DNA of 17,571 nucleotides from JBCCCJ01 sp039029315 (GTDB taxonomy: Bacteria; Bacteroidota; Bacteroidia; J057), in contig JBCCGK010000165.1 in NCBI GenBank assembly GCA_039029315.1, positions 1 to 17,571 on the forward strand, written 5' to 3'. The notes beneath the pieces were generated by a model. That model saw nothing but the letters and a program-made list of their open reading frames with translations. It was not told the DNA's origin and searched no databases. Below, piece by piece: positions 1 through 6,815 of this stretch (position 1 is the stretch's first letter; each line of letters begins with the position of its first letter). Both the position numbers and the translations under genes were made by a program.

Positions 1-112
1 TGCCAATCGGTTGGTCTGGTGCGCTGCCGAATTTTGGGGGCCAGTTCGCCTAAACTGGTAAAAGTGTATGGTAAAGAAATTCGATTTCCAATTTTGGCCA
101 AAGTCAAACTTA

Positions 113-273
113 GAAACTGTTTGAAAATCTGTCACTTATTTTTTGTATGCGTCTTTTTTCCTCATTCTGCGGCTTTTTTTGTTCTCATAACACCACTATG
201 AGAACAAAAAAGGAGCTTGTCTGAGAAAAAAATACACCCTAAAAATTCTCAGCACAGATTCCAAAACAGTCTC
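113..273 (+). repeat. MITE-like 161-bp element, left copy
   Basis: A second copy of exactly the same length lies at 17390-17550 in the same orientation; my hand alignment gives about 15 differences in 161 positions, roughly 91% identity. The ends are imperfect inverted repeats of about 20 bp: the left begins GAAACTGTTTGAAAATCTGT and the right end, reverse-complemented, begins GAGACTGTTTTGGAATCTGT. A TA dinucleotide sits on each side (111-112 and 274-275), which fits a TA target duplication. Inside are a perfect 15-bp stem (175-189 with 197-211, 7-nt loop) with T-rich and A-rich arms, and a 7-bp stem CTGAGAA/TTCTCAG (221-227, 246-252). There is no transposase gene. The size, terminal inverted repeats and lack of coding capacity fit a non-autonomous element mobilised in trans, possibly by an IS630- or IS5-type transposase; that family is a guess. 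Confidence 0.8.
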
Positions 274-476
274 TAAGATATTTCAGGGAAAAGGATAAGA
301 ATCGACAATAGCTATTTGCTACTTTTGAATCATGGAGAGTCTCGTAGAATTTCCCTAAGAATTTTTCTCATTGGCTTTGGCCTATCTTCCAGCCTTTTCC
401 TCCTGAGTCAATTTTTGTTGAAGTAATTTTTTTTCGTTTTAATTGGAATGTCTACTATCATAATGAATAGACTACT
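274..476. other. Intergenic stretch between MITE copy and small membrane-protein operon
   Basis: No convincing coding frame is seen. It holds an inverted repeat: TCAGGGAAAAGG at 283-294 matches, in reverse complement and with a 2-nt insertion, CCTTTTCCTCCTGA at 393-406, about 100 nt away. A -7-like box TACTTTTG lies at 320-327 but has no clear -33 TTG at the right distance. The last 60 bases before the gene at 477 are very A+T-rich and presumably contain its promoter. No Shine-Dalgarno sequence stands out before 477. Confidence 0.4.
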
Positions 477-788
477 ATGCTCTACTACATCATCGCGGCA
501 CTTATAGCCAACGCTATCGCACACATCCTCTCTTTCCAAAAACTTAAACAGGCAGAAGACTCCAATGCCACGGGGGTCCTGGCTTTTGTTTTTATCAATG
601 CACTGATTGCCTTGTTTTTAGGTCTTGACCTTAGCTGGGCGAAGTGGCTGGCGATCGCTTTTCCTGCTATTGGGGGATTGGCTTTGCTCATCACAACCAT
701 TGTCAAAGGCAAAGGAGGCTGGATTGATTATACAATTCTGGGACTGGATATGTTGATTATCTTTTTGACTGTTACCAATTACTTTTAG
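477..788 (+). CDS. Small four-helix membrane protein, unknown function
   Basis: This is a 103-residue protein made almost entirely of four hydrophobic segments, at about residues 2-20, 33-50, 56-76 and 82-101. They are separated by short loops; the longest polar loop is residues 21-32, which carries charged residues. It has no cleavable signal peptide and no motif I recognise, so it is a predicted inner-membrane protein of unknown role. Its stop codon is followed after only 2 bp by the start of the next gene, another four-helix membrane protein, so the two are almost certainly co-transcribed and probably translationally coupled. The two products may act together in the membrane; that is inferred from the arrangement alone. 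Confidence 0.75.
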   Translation: MLYYIIAALIANAIAHILSFQKLKQAEDSNATGVLAFVFINALIALFLGLDLSWAKWLAIAFPAIGGLALLITTIVKGKGGWIDYTILGLDMLIIFLTVTNYF

Positions 789-790
789 AT

Positions 791-1285
791 ATGGATTTCA
801 TAGAATACTCTAACACCTGGGTCAGGAGTGAAGTTACTCAGGGACGCATCATGATCGGCATCGGCATCCTCTTGCTGTTTGTTTTATTCAGCATTTTTCG
901 TAGTCAAAATGAATTACTCAGAGGAGCATTGATTCCTATTTCCTTATTAGTTGTGGTCTTGATTGGGTATGGGGGATACATCCTGTACAGTCGACCAGCT
1001 CATGCCAAGGCAAGTATTGCATTGTACCAAACTGCGAAGACAGAAGCCATAGAAAAAGAAAAGGAAAAACATATTTCCGATAATAAGGCAGGGAAGACCT
1101 TGCTTCGGTTTGTATATCCCTCCATCCTGTTGCTATCTGCGATTGCTTTGTTTGTTGTACCAAGTCCTTATTATAAGGGCCTGGCTTTGGGCTTTGGCTT
1201 GCTAGCCATCTCTACCTACATCATGGATAGTGGCTTTGTCTCTCGCTCAGATGCTTTCCTAAGCTTCTTAGATAGCCTACCTTAG
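791..1285 (+). CDS. Four-helix membrane protein with charged central loop, unknown function
   Basis: This is a 164-residue protein with predicted membrane segments at about residues 19-36, 44-66, 106-124 and 129-146. A strongly charged segment (about 68-105, Lys/Glu-rich) divides two helical hairpins; it is probably an extramembrane helical loop. An amphipathic N-terminal stretch (about residues 1-18) precedes the first helix. I do not recognise a named family. The ATG at 791 lies 2 bp after the upstream stop codon, which supports this start and a two-gene operon. A hairpin with a T-rich downstream stretch at 1361-1386 is a reasonable end for the transcript. Confidence 0.75.
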   Translation: MDFIEYSNTWVRSEVTQGRIMIGIGILLLFVLFSIFRSQNELLRGALIPISLLVVVLIGYGGYILYSRPAHAKASIALYQTAKTEAIEKEKEKHISDNKAGKTLLRFVYPSILLLSAIALFVVPSPYYKGLALGFGLLAISTYIMDSGFVSRSDAFLSFLDSLP

Positions 1286-1360
1286 CTCTTGGCTGCATGA
1301 AAAATTAGAATTGTTTCCAAAGACAAAAGAAATAAGTGTTAATGATCTGAAGGTGCTAAA

Positions 1361-1391
1361 CCACTAGAGTGTTTCTAGTGGCTCTTCCTTT
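1361..1391 (+). terminator. Hairpin with T-rich tail after the membrane-protein operon
   Basis: A perfect 8-bp stem, CCACTAGA at 1361-1368 with TCTAGTGG at 1374-1381, closes a 5-nt loop and is followed by the pyrimidine-rich CTCTTCCTTT. It lies 76 bp after the stop at 1285, between convergent transcription units. The U-run is interrupted, so this is a moderate terminator call. Confidence 0.5.
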
Positions 1392-1431
1392 ATTACTTCC
1401 TCTCATGGTTGATCTCAGCCTTGACCTGCAC

Positions 1432-1469
1432 TGAAAGCCAATCTGGAGAATGATCAGGATTGGCTTTCA
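1432..1469. other. Long-stem inverted repeat between convergent units
   Basis: TGAAAGCCAAT at 1432-1442 and ATTGGCTTTCA at 1459-1469 form a perfect 11-bp stem around a 16-nt loop. It sits 45 bp beyond the end of the minus-strand Omp85 remnant and 50 bp beyond the plus-strand hairpin. On the minus strand no T-run follows it, so it may be a Rho-type or processing hairpin, or simply an inverted repeat. No coding frame is convincing in 1286-1513. Confidence 0.4.
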
Positions 1470-1513
1470 ACAAAAGTCAAAAAAGTAACTACCTATCTCA
1501 CTTCACCGTCCCG

Positions 1514-2281
1514 TCAGAAAAAAAATCCTCCCTGAATGGTGAACAGATTTTCTTCTGGAGAAAAAGCATAAGTCGCACTGATCACAGCAAATCCATAAAA
1601 GTTAAACCAAATCCCCGGCCCAACAGACCGATGCCAGGTATTGGACTGTTCCCCATCAAGCCAGACTCTTCCCTGATCGGCAAAGGCCAGAAAGCCACCA
1701 TTTCCTTTGAACACATAAGCAGAAAGCTTGAAAAATGGGATGCGGAGATCGAGATTTTGATAGGCTAAGGTCCTGCCGGCAAATCTGTTGCGTCGGAACC
1801 TTCTCAGATTGACGAGGTTCCCAATAGATTGAGCCTGAAAAAATTTATAGTCTCCCACATTGCTTGCCACCCCAGCACGTATGGCCAGGGTTGGTTGGAA
1901 TCGAGGCCAAGTGGGGGTGAGATAGATGGAAAACTCCGAACTCAATCGCGCAAGCTGATTTTCTGTTCCCCCGACCTCTTGATGCAAAGTCAATTGATTT
2001 TTCCATTTGACTCCTCTGGTCGGATTGGTATTGTTATCGGTATGTTGGACATTCAAAAAAGCGTGGATTCCTGCTTCCCGATAGCTATTACCTACCTGTT
2101 CTGGGTGGGGAAATGAATCGTCTGCTGTAAAACGGCCGTCTGTCCGGTCAATGTCTACCGTTCTCCCAAATGGCCCGAGGCCTACTTGTCCATATTTTCC
2201 CAGCGTTCGATATCCGGTAAACTGAAGCTCTGCCACCCTTTGCAGCACACGGTTGAAGTCGATCTCTTTGTCTGGGCGCCA
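1514..2281 (-). pseudogene. C-terminal remnant of an Omp85/BamA-type outer-membrane barrel protein
   Basis: The frame runs for about 255 codons and matches only the last part of the barrel found in Bacteroidota Omp85 proteins, often fused to calcineurin-like phosphoesterases. Recognisable pieces are an L6-loop-like NLRRFRRNRFAGRT, YQNLDLRIPF, a GGFLAFADQGRVWLDGE strand pair, WHRSVGPGIWF, and a final strand ending in the terminal Phe typical of barrel proteins. There is no start codon context, signal peptide, POTRA or enzymatic domain, and most of the barrel is missing. The frame begins exactly where the upstream linalool-dehydratase-like reading frame loses its homology (about 2281-2285), so the two remnants appear fused by a deletion. 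The usual Gly of the L6 VRGF-type motif is Arg here, consistent with decay. Expression as a functional barrel is unlikely. Confidence 0.7.
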
Positions 2282-2731
2282 TACATCAGGTTCAGATGTC
2301 CTTTGTACATGATGTTGCCTTCTGAGATAGGATCATCGCCCATGCCGTATGCAGTCCAATCGCCCCACACCTTTTTTGGACTTCATCTTTTCTATCATGT
2401 GTTTCAGGCAGAGTTTGGCTCGATCCGCATGTTCGGGGCTGATCATTGCAATCGATGGCATCGCATAGGCCCCAAAGGCAATTCCATATCGCCAAAGTAA
2501 CTGCTCATGGATGTCCCATCCCCGGAATTCATCTCCGGTAAAGCTCATGTGTTCGTAGGTTTCGAACACAAAATTGAATTGACCAATTTCATCTGTTTGC
2601 AGCTTTCGCTCTCCAATGGGGGCAAAATATTGTTTGGCAGGAGCATGGCCGTAGGGAAGGAATTCATAGGCCGCAACAGCCAAAAGGATCAAAATGAGGG
2701 CAGCGGATAGAAGGAGAAGTCTTCGTTTCAT
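2282..2731 (-). pseudogene. Frameshifted, truncated linalool dehydratase/isomerase-like gene
   Basis: From the ATG at 2731-2729 the frame encodes an N-terminal hydrophobic anchor (about residues 7-22), then sequence resembling linalool dehydratase/isomerase (Ldi, known from Castellaniella defragrans). The first frame ends its homology at EKMKSKK (codon 120). The match resumes one base later in another frame at 2370 with VWGDW, then DPISEGNIMYKGHLNLMYG. The latter block corresponds to the Ldi block IMYKGHLNLMYG, which contains active-site Met and His residues. The shift falls on an A6 tract (T6 at 2372-2377 on the plus strand): one A fewer would restore KSKKVWGDW. About half of a normal Ldi-type protein is absent, because homology stops at about 2282 where the Omp85 remnant begins. 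It lies 86 bp downstream of the SUMF1-fold gene on the same strand. The family assignment rests on motif memory, not a search. Confidence 0.65.
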
Positions 2732-2817
2732 CTCAACAGGAATAATGGATCTATTTTCGCAGGAAAGTACCACAATTCTGCCTTCCCCAAGAAGTGAATG
2801 AAGGAAAGTGAAAATAA

Positions 2818-4014
2818 TTATTGTCTCCTCACCGGCCGAAAACCTACATAGCTACTTCGCTCTGTCCCATCCCGACTGAAGCTTTTTCCAACAGTGAGAT
2901 AAGACATGCTGCTATTCCAACTCCCCCCTCTATAACTCTTGATCGCGTCATTGGGAGTGTCCGATTTGCAAGGATCATATACAGCCTGGCACCATTCCCA
3001 TACATTCCCGGACAAATCATACAAACCAAGATCATTGGGCAGAAAGGATTGAACAGGTGCAGTAGAGGAGTAAATATCCTGTCCCTCTTTGCCTTTGAAA
3101 TTGGCGTATGCTCTGAGGTCTTCTCCTGTTGAGCCGGCCCAATTGTATCGAGCAAGTTGACCCCAACCAGCGGCATATTGCCACTCTGCCTCTGTTGGCA
3201 GTCTATATGTAGCACCAAGCCAGTGGCAGTAGGCATTTGCCCCATACCAGGACACTTCCATGACAGGATGCCGGTCTTTTCCTTTTTTGGGAAAAAATCG
3301 TCCCTCCTTTTCTCTGATTTGAACATACTGACTCATTTCCAGCCAATGTACCCCTTGTTCCTGTTGGTTTCCCACTTCATTCAGAAATGCACAGAATTGG
3401 GCATTGGTGACTTCTGTCTCAGCCATTGAAAATTCTGAGACATCGATCATACCACATTGCTGAAAGTAAGAGCCTGCTGGAATGGAGATCATCTTGGGAA
3501 GGGATACCCCCTCATCTCGCCGCTGACATTCCAGTATCTTATCAGTTATAAAAGGAGTAGGCAGAGTCTGATTGGCTATCTCATAAAATTCCTGTGCCTG
3601 TTGCCAGCTGTCTCTCTCATACCATTTTTCTCCCTGATCGACTGCCAACTGGTGTTCTTTTCGTTTTTCTGGGGAAGCATTTGCAAAGGCAATACTATCT
3701 CTTCTATAAATAGCCAAGGAAAGTGAATCTGCGATTCGAATGGAATCTCTTAAGTGCTGTTGTACCCGAATCGCATTCAAGGTATCTATGAGCATCCCTT
3801 GCAATTCTTCAGCTACTTCGCTGGAACCATAAGCAAGGGCTTGATTGACACCTGACAGGGCTTCTTCAAAATTCGACTCGATATAACTTTGGTAGGCCTG
3901 ACGCATCAGGCGATCCTGCTTGGATTCACGAGGCCAAAAGATGAGCAGCATCGCAAAAGACATGACGCCACAAGCAATGAAGACAGTTGTTTTTTGTCGA
4001 AAGATGTGTTGCAT
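2818..4014 (-). CDS. Membrane-anchored SUMF1/FGE-fold protein with helical stalk
   Basis: This 398-residue product has a short cytoplasmic N-terminus, one membrane helix at about residues 8-26, a helical and partly repeat-like region to about residue 165 (TPR-like, low certainty), and a C-terminal SUMF1 (formylglycine-generating-enzyme fold) domain from about residue 172. Diagnostic motifs are IPAGSY, ETEVTNAQFCAFLNE, HPVMEVSWYGANAYCHWL, YRLPTEAEWQYAA, LSGNVWEWC, YRGGSW and the final VGFRPVRR. The two catalytic cysteines of true FGE, which follow the GGS motif, are replaced (NSSMSYLTV), so formylglycine synthesis is not expected. A ligand-binding or structural envelope role, as in many Bacteroidota SUMF1-domain proteins such as GldK/GldJ-type proteins, is more likely. 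The ATG at 4014 is preferred over an upstream TTG at 4089 because the membrane anchor follows it directly. It is divergent from the SPFH gene. Confidence 0.8.
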   Translation of the reverse strand: MQHIFRQKTTVFIACGVMSFAMLLIFWPRESKQDRLMRQAYQSYIESNFEEALSGVNQALAYGSSEVAEELQGMLIDTLNAIRVQQHLRDSIRIADSLSLAIYRRDSIAFANASPEKRKEHQLAVDQGEKWYERDSWQQAQEFYEIANQTLPTPFITDKILECQRRDEGVSLPKMISIPAGSYFQQCGMIDVSEFSMAETEVTNAQFCAFLNEVGNQQEQGVHWLEMSQYVQIREKEGRFFPKKGKDRHPVMEVSWYGANAYCHWLGATYRLPTEAEWQYAAGWGQLARYNWAGSTGEDLRAYANFKGKEGQDIYSSTAPVQSFLPNDLGLYDLSGNVWEWCQAVYDPCKSDTPNDAIKSYRGGSWNSSMSYLTVGKSFSRDGTERSSYVGFRPVRRQ

Positions 4015-4270
4015 GATAGTGATTGGGGTCAATGGACATTCCTCAAGGGAAAGATAGCATTTTTCTTCCTGATATTGGGAATGGCTCAAAATCAGGGAAC
4101 AAAACAGAATAGGATAGACAGAAGAGAAATAGCTGAATGGCGAATCATTGATCAGGTAATGCGTTTACATCCCCAAACTTCGCATTTGCTCAAAAGGGAA
4201 AATAAATAAGAGACGATCCAACTAGCTTGCGCTCATCATCCAAGTATTTTATCCTTTAATCCACTGTACA

Positions 4271-5281
4271 ATGCGTTCATCCCTTGATTGCTTCCTTTGT
4301 ATGGGCTTGCTGCTACTGTTCTTGTCCAGCTGCCTCCAAACACCCACTCCCGCGTCCACTCCCTACAGCCGCGACCAGGTCTTCCAATGTCAACTCACCA
4401 ATATTCGTCTGGCAGATGGCGTCCCACTCGGCATGGATATCGCCATTCGTTGGACAATTACGGACGAATCCAGTTTTTTCGCTCAATTTGACGAACCGAC
4501 TTCCTATCATAACATGATCTTGTCTCCGAGAAGTCGAGAGTTGGCAGCCTCTATTGCCAATACCTATCCCAGTGTCGATTCCGTATTTGGGATGCAAAGA
4601 TTCAGTTTTATGGAGGCATTCAAGCAACACTTTACAGATAAATTGGGGGAAGAAGGAGTGGAAATCAAGGAGGTAATCATAGCCGAGATTTCTTTTCCAA
4701 ACACCTTTACCAAAGCTAAGGAGCAGATCGGGCTCAAAGAACAACAACTAGCTGCCATACGCCAGCAAAGCATTGTAGATGTAGAACAGGCACAGGCCAG
4801 TAAGAAGCGAGCAGAAGCAGATGGTTTGGTTGCCATTGCTCAAGCGCAGGCACAGGGGCGTCTCGAAAAGATTCAGGCGGATATCGAAGCCAGCCGCCGG
4901 CGTCGTCAATTGGCCTTGGCAGAAACCGACAAGCAAGTTTCTGAAAAACAAGCAGAAGCAGAAGCCAGACGACAAGAATTGTTGGCGCTGGCAGATCTGA
5001 AAAAACAAACAGACTTGAAAGATCTGGAAGTCCAGCGAGAGCGAGAACTGGAAATGCTCAAAGTAGATAAACAAAAAGCCATAGAACAACTCGCGTGGGA
5101 CCAGCAGCTCCAATTGGCCAAGCTGTGCGCTGAGAATCCCAATTATGCGAGTTTTCTGGTGAACAAAGAGCTTGCTTCTCATGTGCAAATCGCCGTCTTG
5201 CCCAGTGATGGATCTTCCAGTATGTTCGGAGATTTTCTCAAACAAGGCATGACACAAACTGTGAGCCAATCACCAGATTAA
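4271..5281 (+). CDS. SPFH/Band-7 domain lipoprotein with long coiled coil
   Basis: The 336-residue product starts with a lipoprotein signal peptide: hydrophobic residues 10-19, then the lipobox LSSC with Cys21. After a short Pro/Thr linker comes a region resembling an SPFH (prohibitin/flotillin-like) domain, about residues 35-150. Support includes a strand pair DGVPLGMDIAIRWTITD, SRELAASIANTYPSVDSVF, then FMEAFKQHFTDKL and GVEIKEVIIAEISFPNTF leading into the helix KAKEQIGLKEQQLAA. Residues 150-285 are an Ala/Gln/Glu/Lys-rich coiled coil, as in flotillins, followed by a short hydrophobic tail. SPFH proteins normally form membrane-bound oligomeric rings; here the anchor appears to be a lipid rather than a helix, placing it in the periplasm or outer membrane. 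The terminator at 5405 separates it from the VWA gene. Confidence 0.8.
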   Translation: MRSSLDCFLCMGLLLLFLSSCLQTPTPASTPYSRDQVFQCQLTNIRLADGVPLGMDIAIRWTITDESSFFAQFDEPTSYHNMILSPRSRELAASIANTYPSVDSVFGMQRFSFMEAFKQHFTDKLGEEGVEIKEVIIAEISFPNTFTKAKEQIGLKEQQLAAIRQQSIVDVEQAQASKKRAEADGLVAIAQAQAQGRLEKIQADIEASRRRRQLALAETDKQVSEKQAEAEARRQELLALADLKKQTDLKDLEVQRERELEMLKVDKQKAIEQLAWDQQLQLAKLCAENPNYASFLVNKELASHVQIAVLPSDGSSSMFGDFLKQGMTQTVSQSPD

Positions 5282-5404
5282 CTCCTCTTCCTTCCCTCTC
5301 ATTTATAGCCCATAGTCGATTCAACCCTCCCAACCGAGCAAGGCTCAACTCGCCTATGTCCAGCTGACCAAAAAAATCGGGAGTTCGTCTTATGTGTCAG
5401 GCAT

Positions 5405-5438
5405 CCCGGCAGTTAACAGCTGCCGGGTTGGATTTTTC
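5405..5438 (+). terminator. Rho-independent terminator after the SPFH lipoprotein gene
   Basis: A perfect 8-bp GC-rich stem, CCCGGCAG at 5405-5412 with CTGCCGGG at 5420-5427, encloses a 7-nt loop. It is followed by TTGGA and five T residues at 5433-5437. It lies about 125 bp after the stop at 5281 and 70 bp before the next start. The rest of 5282-5507 shows no coding frame of note. A possible -33 TTG (5473-5475) and GACCTTTG (5496-5503) at 20-bp spacing are seen just before the start at 5508, but the -7 box lacks the TA. Confidence 0.75.
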
Positions 5439-5507
5439 TGCCCGAACGGACATTTTTCGTGTGTGAACAACTTGTTTTCTCTATAGCCGAGCCCGACCTT
5501 TGTAGCT

Positions 5508-6497
5508 ATGAAGTCCTGGTTGGGAATAGAATCTTTTGCAAATCCAGAAGCACTTGTTTTACTTCTTTTGATTCCCGTATATATCTTCTGGTATATGCGC
5601 TATTATCGGAAGCAACGGCTCGTCATCCGATTGAGCTATGATCCCGCCAAACTTCATCAACCTGACCAAAAGTTGTCTTTGCTACGAATGATCCCGAGAG
5701 GCTTTCAGCTCATTGCATTGGGATTGTTGATTTTGGCCATTGCTAGACCGCAGGCTTCCAATGATGTAGTCGAACAGGATATCGAAGGGATCGACATCAT
5801 GATGGTTATGGATGTGAGTGGGAGTATGGAAGCACAGGATTATCTTCCCAATCGCCTGGAAGTAGCCAAACAGACTGCTACAACCTTTATTGAAGGTCGA
5901 AAATATGATCAGATTGGGCTGGTGTTATTTGCCTCAGAGGCATTGAGCTATGCCCCGCTGACCCTGGATCATGATTTCCTGAAACGCATGATCAAGTCCA
6001 TCAATTTTAATTTGCTACCGCGACAAGGTACTGCTATTGGGACTGCAGTCTCCATGGGGATCAATCGGATGAAAGAAAGCCAAAGTCCTTCAAAAGTGAT
6101 GGTTCTCCTGACTGATGGAGCGAATAATCGAGGCGAAATAGATCCGATTACCTCTGCACGTCTGGCCGCAGCAAATGGGATTCGACTTTATTGCATTGGC
6201 ATCGGAAGATCCGTTCCCAATATGCAAAAAACTGGTCTGGGAAGTTCTGGGCTGGATGAGCGAACCTTGGAACGAATGGCAACGCTGGCCGACGGAAATT
6301 TTTATCGCGTCTCGAATATGCGAGGATTAGAGCAGGTTTTCGAAGAAATTTCACGGCTGGAAACGCGCCAAATGCCTGAGGTGCGCTTTCGGCAAATCAA
6401 GGATCAATATCCAATCTTTGTCAAATTGGCGATCCTCTTTCTCATCATTGCCTATCTTTCCATGCTCACCTTTATCTACAATCCATTGGAACAATAG
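5508..6497 (+). CDS. batA: BatA-like membrane protein with VWA domain
   Basis: The 329-residue product has the layout of Bacteroidota BatA: two N-terminal membrane helices (about residues 16-33 and 64-80), an extracytoplasmic von Willebrand factor A domain (about 96-285) and a C-terminal membrane helix (about 300-323). The metal-ion-dependent adhesion site is complete: DVSGS at residues 102-106, Thr175 in RQGTAIGTA, and Asp203 in LLTDGANN. The sequence IARPQ between the second helix and the VWA domain is typical of the family. Bat proteins are linked to envelope stress and oxygen tolerance in Bacteroides, and usually sit in an operon with moxR, a DUF58 gene and batB-E. Here none of these is adjacent: a terminator lies upstream and an intergenic repeat downstream. 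The assignment to the BatA family is strong; the exact role is inferred. Confidence 0.85.
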   Translation: MKSWLGIESFANPEALVLLLLIPVYIFWYMRYYRKQRLVIRLSYDPAKLHQPDQKLSLLRMIPRGFQLIALGLLILAIARPQASNDVVEQDIEGIDIMMVMDVSGSMEAQDYLPNRLEVAKQTATTFIEGRKYDQIGLVLFASEALSYAPLTLDHDFLKRMIKSINFNLLPRQGTAIGTAVSMGINRMKESQSPSKVMVLLTDGANNRGEIDPITSARLAAANGIRLYCIGIGRSVPNMQKTGLGSSGLDERTLERMATLADGNFYRVSNMRGLEQVFEEISRLETRQMPEVRFRQIKDQYPIFVKLAILFLIIAYLSMLTFIYNPLEQ

Positions 6498-6526
6498 GAG
6501 AGAAAAAGTGTACCTTTATTGCCGAC

Positions 6527-6788
6527 AGTAAGTAAGGGAACACAATTAAATTTAGGATCTTGTTCCTCCCCCAACCCCCTCCGAAGGGGGAAATCGTTGA
6601 TTCCTGGCCTTGTGGGCTGATGTCTCCCGCTGGCGGGAGAGCGAGAGGGTGGAACATGATTGTCAAATATAAATTTGACCCTTTAAGTGGGGGGACAATA
6701 TTAAATATAAAAGAAATCTGATAACTCGCTGTATGACAGTCCATTCAATATTCATAATTCTTCATTCAAAATTGTCTCCTTACTTACT
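6527..6788. repeat. Intergenic element with inverted termini and nested hairpins
   Basis: AGTAAGTAAGG at 6527-6537 is perfectly repeated in inverted orientation at 6778-6788, with further similarity (ACA and ACAAT) just inside both arms. Between them are a 6-bp stem CCCCCT/AGGGGG with CCGA loop (6575-6590), a perfect 8-bp stem TCTCCCGC/GCGGGAGA with only 2 nt between its arms (6623-6640), an enclosing imperfect inverted repeat ATCTTGTTCC/GGAACATGAT (about 6558-6660), and a small A+T palindrome around GTCAAAT/ATTTGAC. No coding frame is convincing. It fills the 318-bp gap between the VWA and NlpC-like genes. The structure resembles a degenerate non-autonomous mobile element or REP-like repeat of the kind scattered in Bacteroidota genomes; with only one copy in the window this cannot be confirmed. 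Its first hairpins could also terminate transcription from the VWA gene. Confidence 0.55.
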
Positions 6789-6815
6789 TATGATAATTCC
6801 TAGGCTGAACTGGCA

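Noticed and set aside
1..201. Open frame at the left edge running into the MITE-like element
   Set aside because: Several frames on both strands are open across 1-112, none resembles a known protein, and the rest is made of the repeat. It may be the end of a gene cut by the window, but no frame can be supported.
113..273. CRISPR repeat or integron attC-like site
   Set aside because: The element occurs once at each end, has terminal inverted repeats and no regular spacers, and there is no integrase or cas gene.
2366..2382. Programmed ribosomal frameshift at the A6 tract
   Set aside because: The frames need a +1 change, the AAA AAA G context does not fit a standard -1 slip into the correct frame, and the downstream gene is truncated anyway, so decay or sequencing error is simpler.
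1460..2500. Plus-strand frames opposite the Ldi/Omp85 remnants
   Set aside because: They are antisense shadows with no recognisable domains, while the minus-strand frames match protein families.
2844..3326. Alternative minus-strand frame of 160 codons within the SUMF1-fold gene
   Set aside because: It overlaps a frame with a full set of SUMF1 motifs and has no family resemblance itself.
2818..4014. Active formylglycine-generating enzyme for a sulfatase
   Set aside because: The catalytic cysteine pair is missing and there is no sulfatase gene in the window.
3889..4209. Plus-strand frame of 106 codons over the start of the SUMF1-fold gene
   Set aside because: It is mostly antisense to the real N-terminal coding sequence and has low-quality composition with no domain.
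4748..5269. Minus-strand frame of 173 codons opposite the SPFH lipoprotein
   Set aside because: It is a Phe/Cys/Leu-rich antisense shadow of the Gln/Glu/Lys-rich coiled coil.
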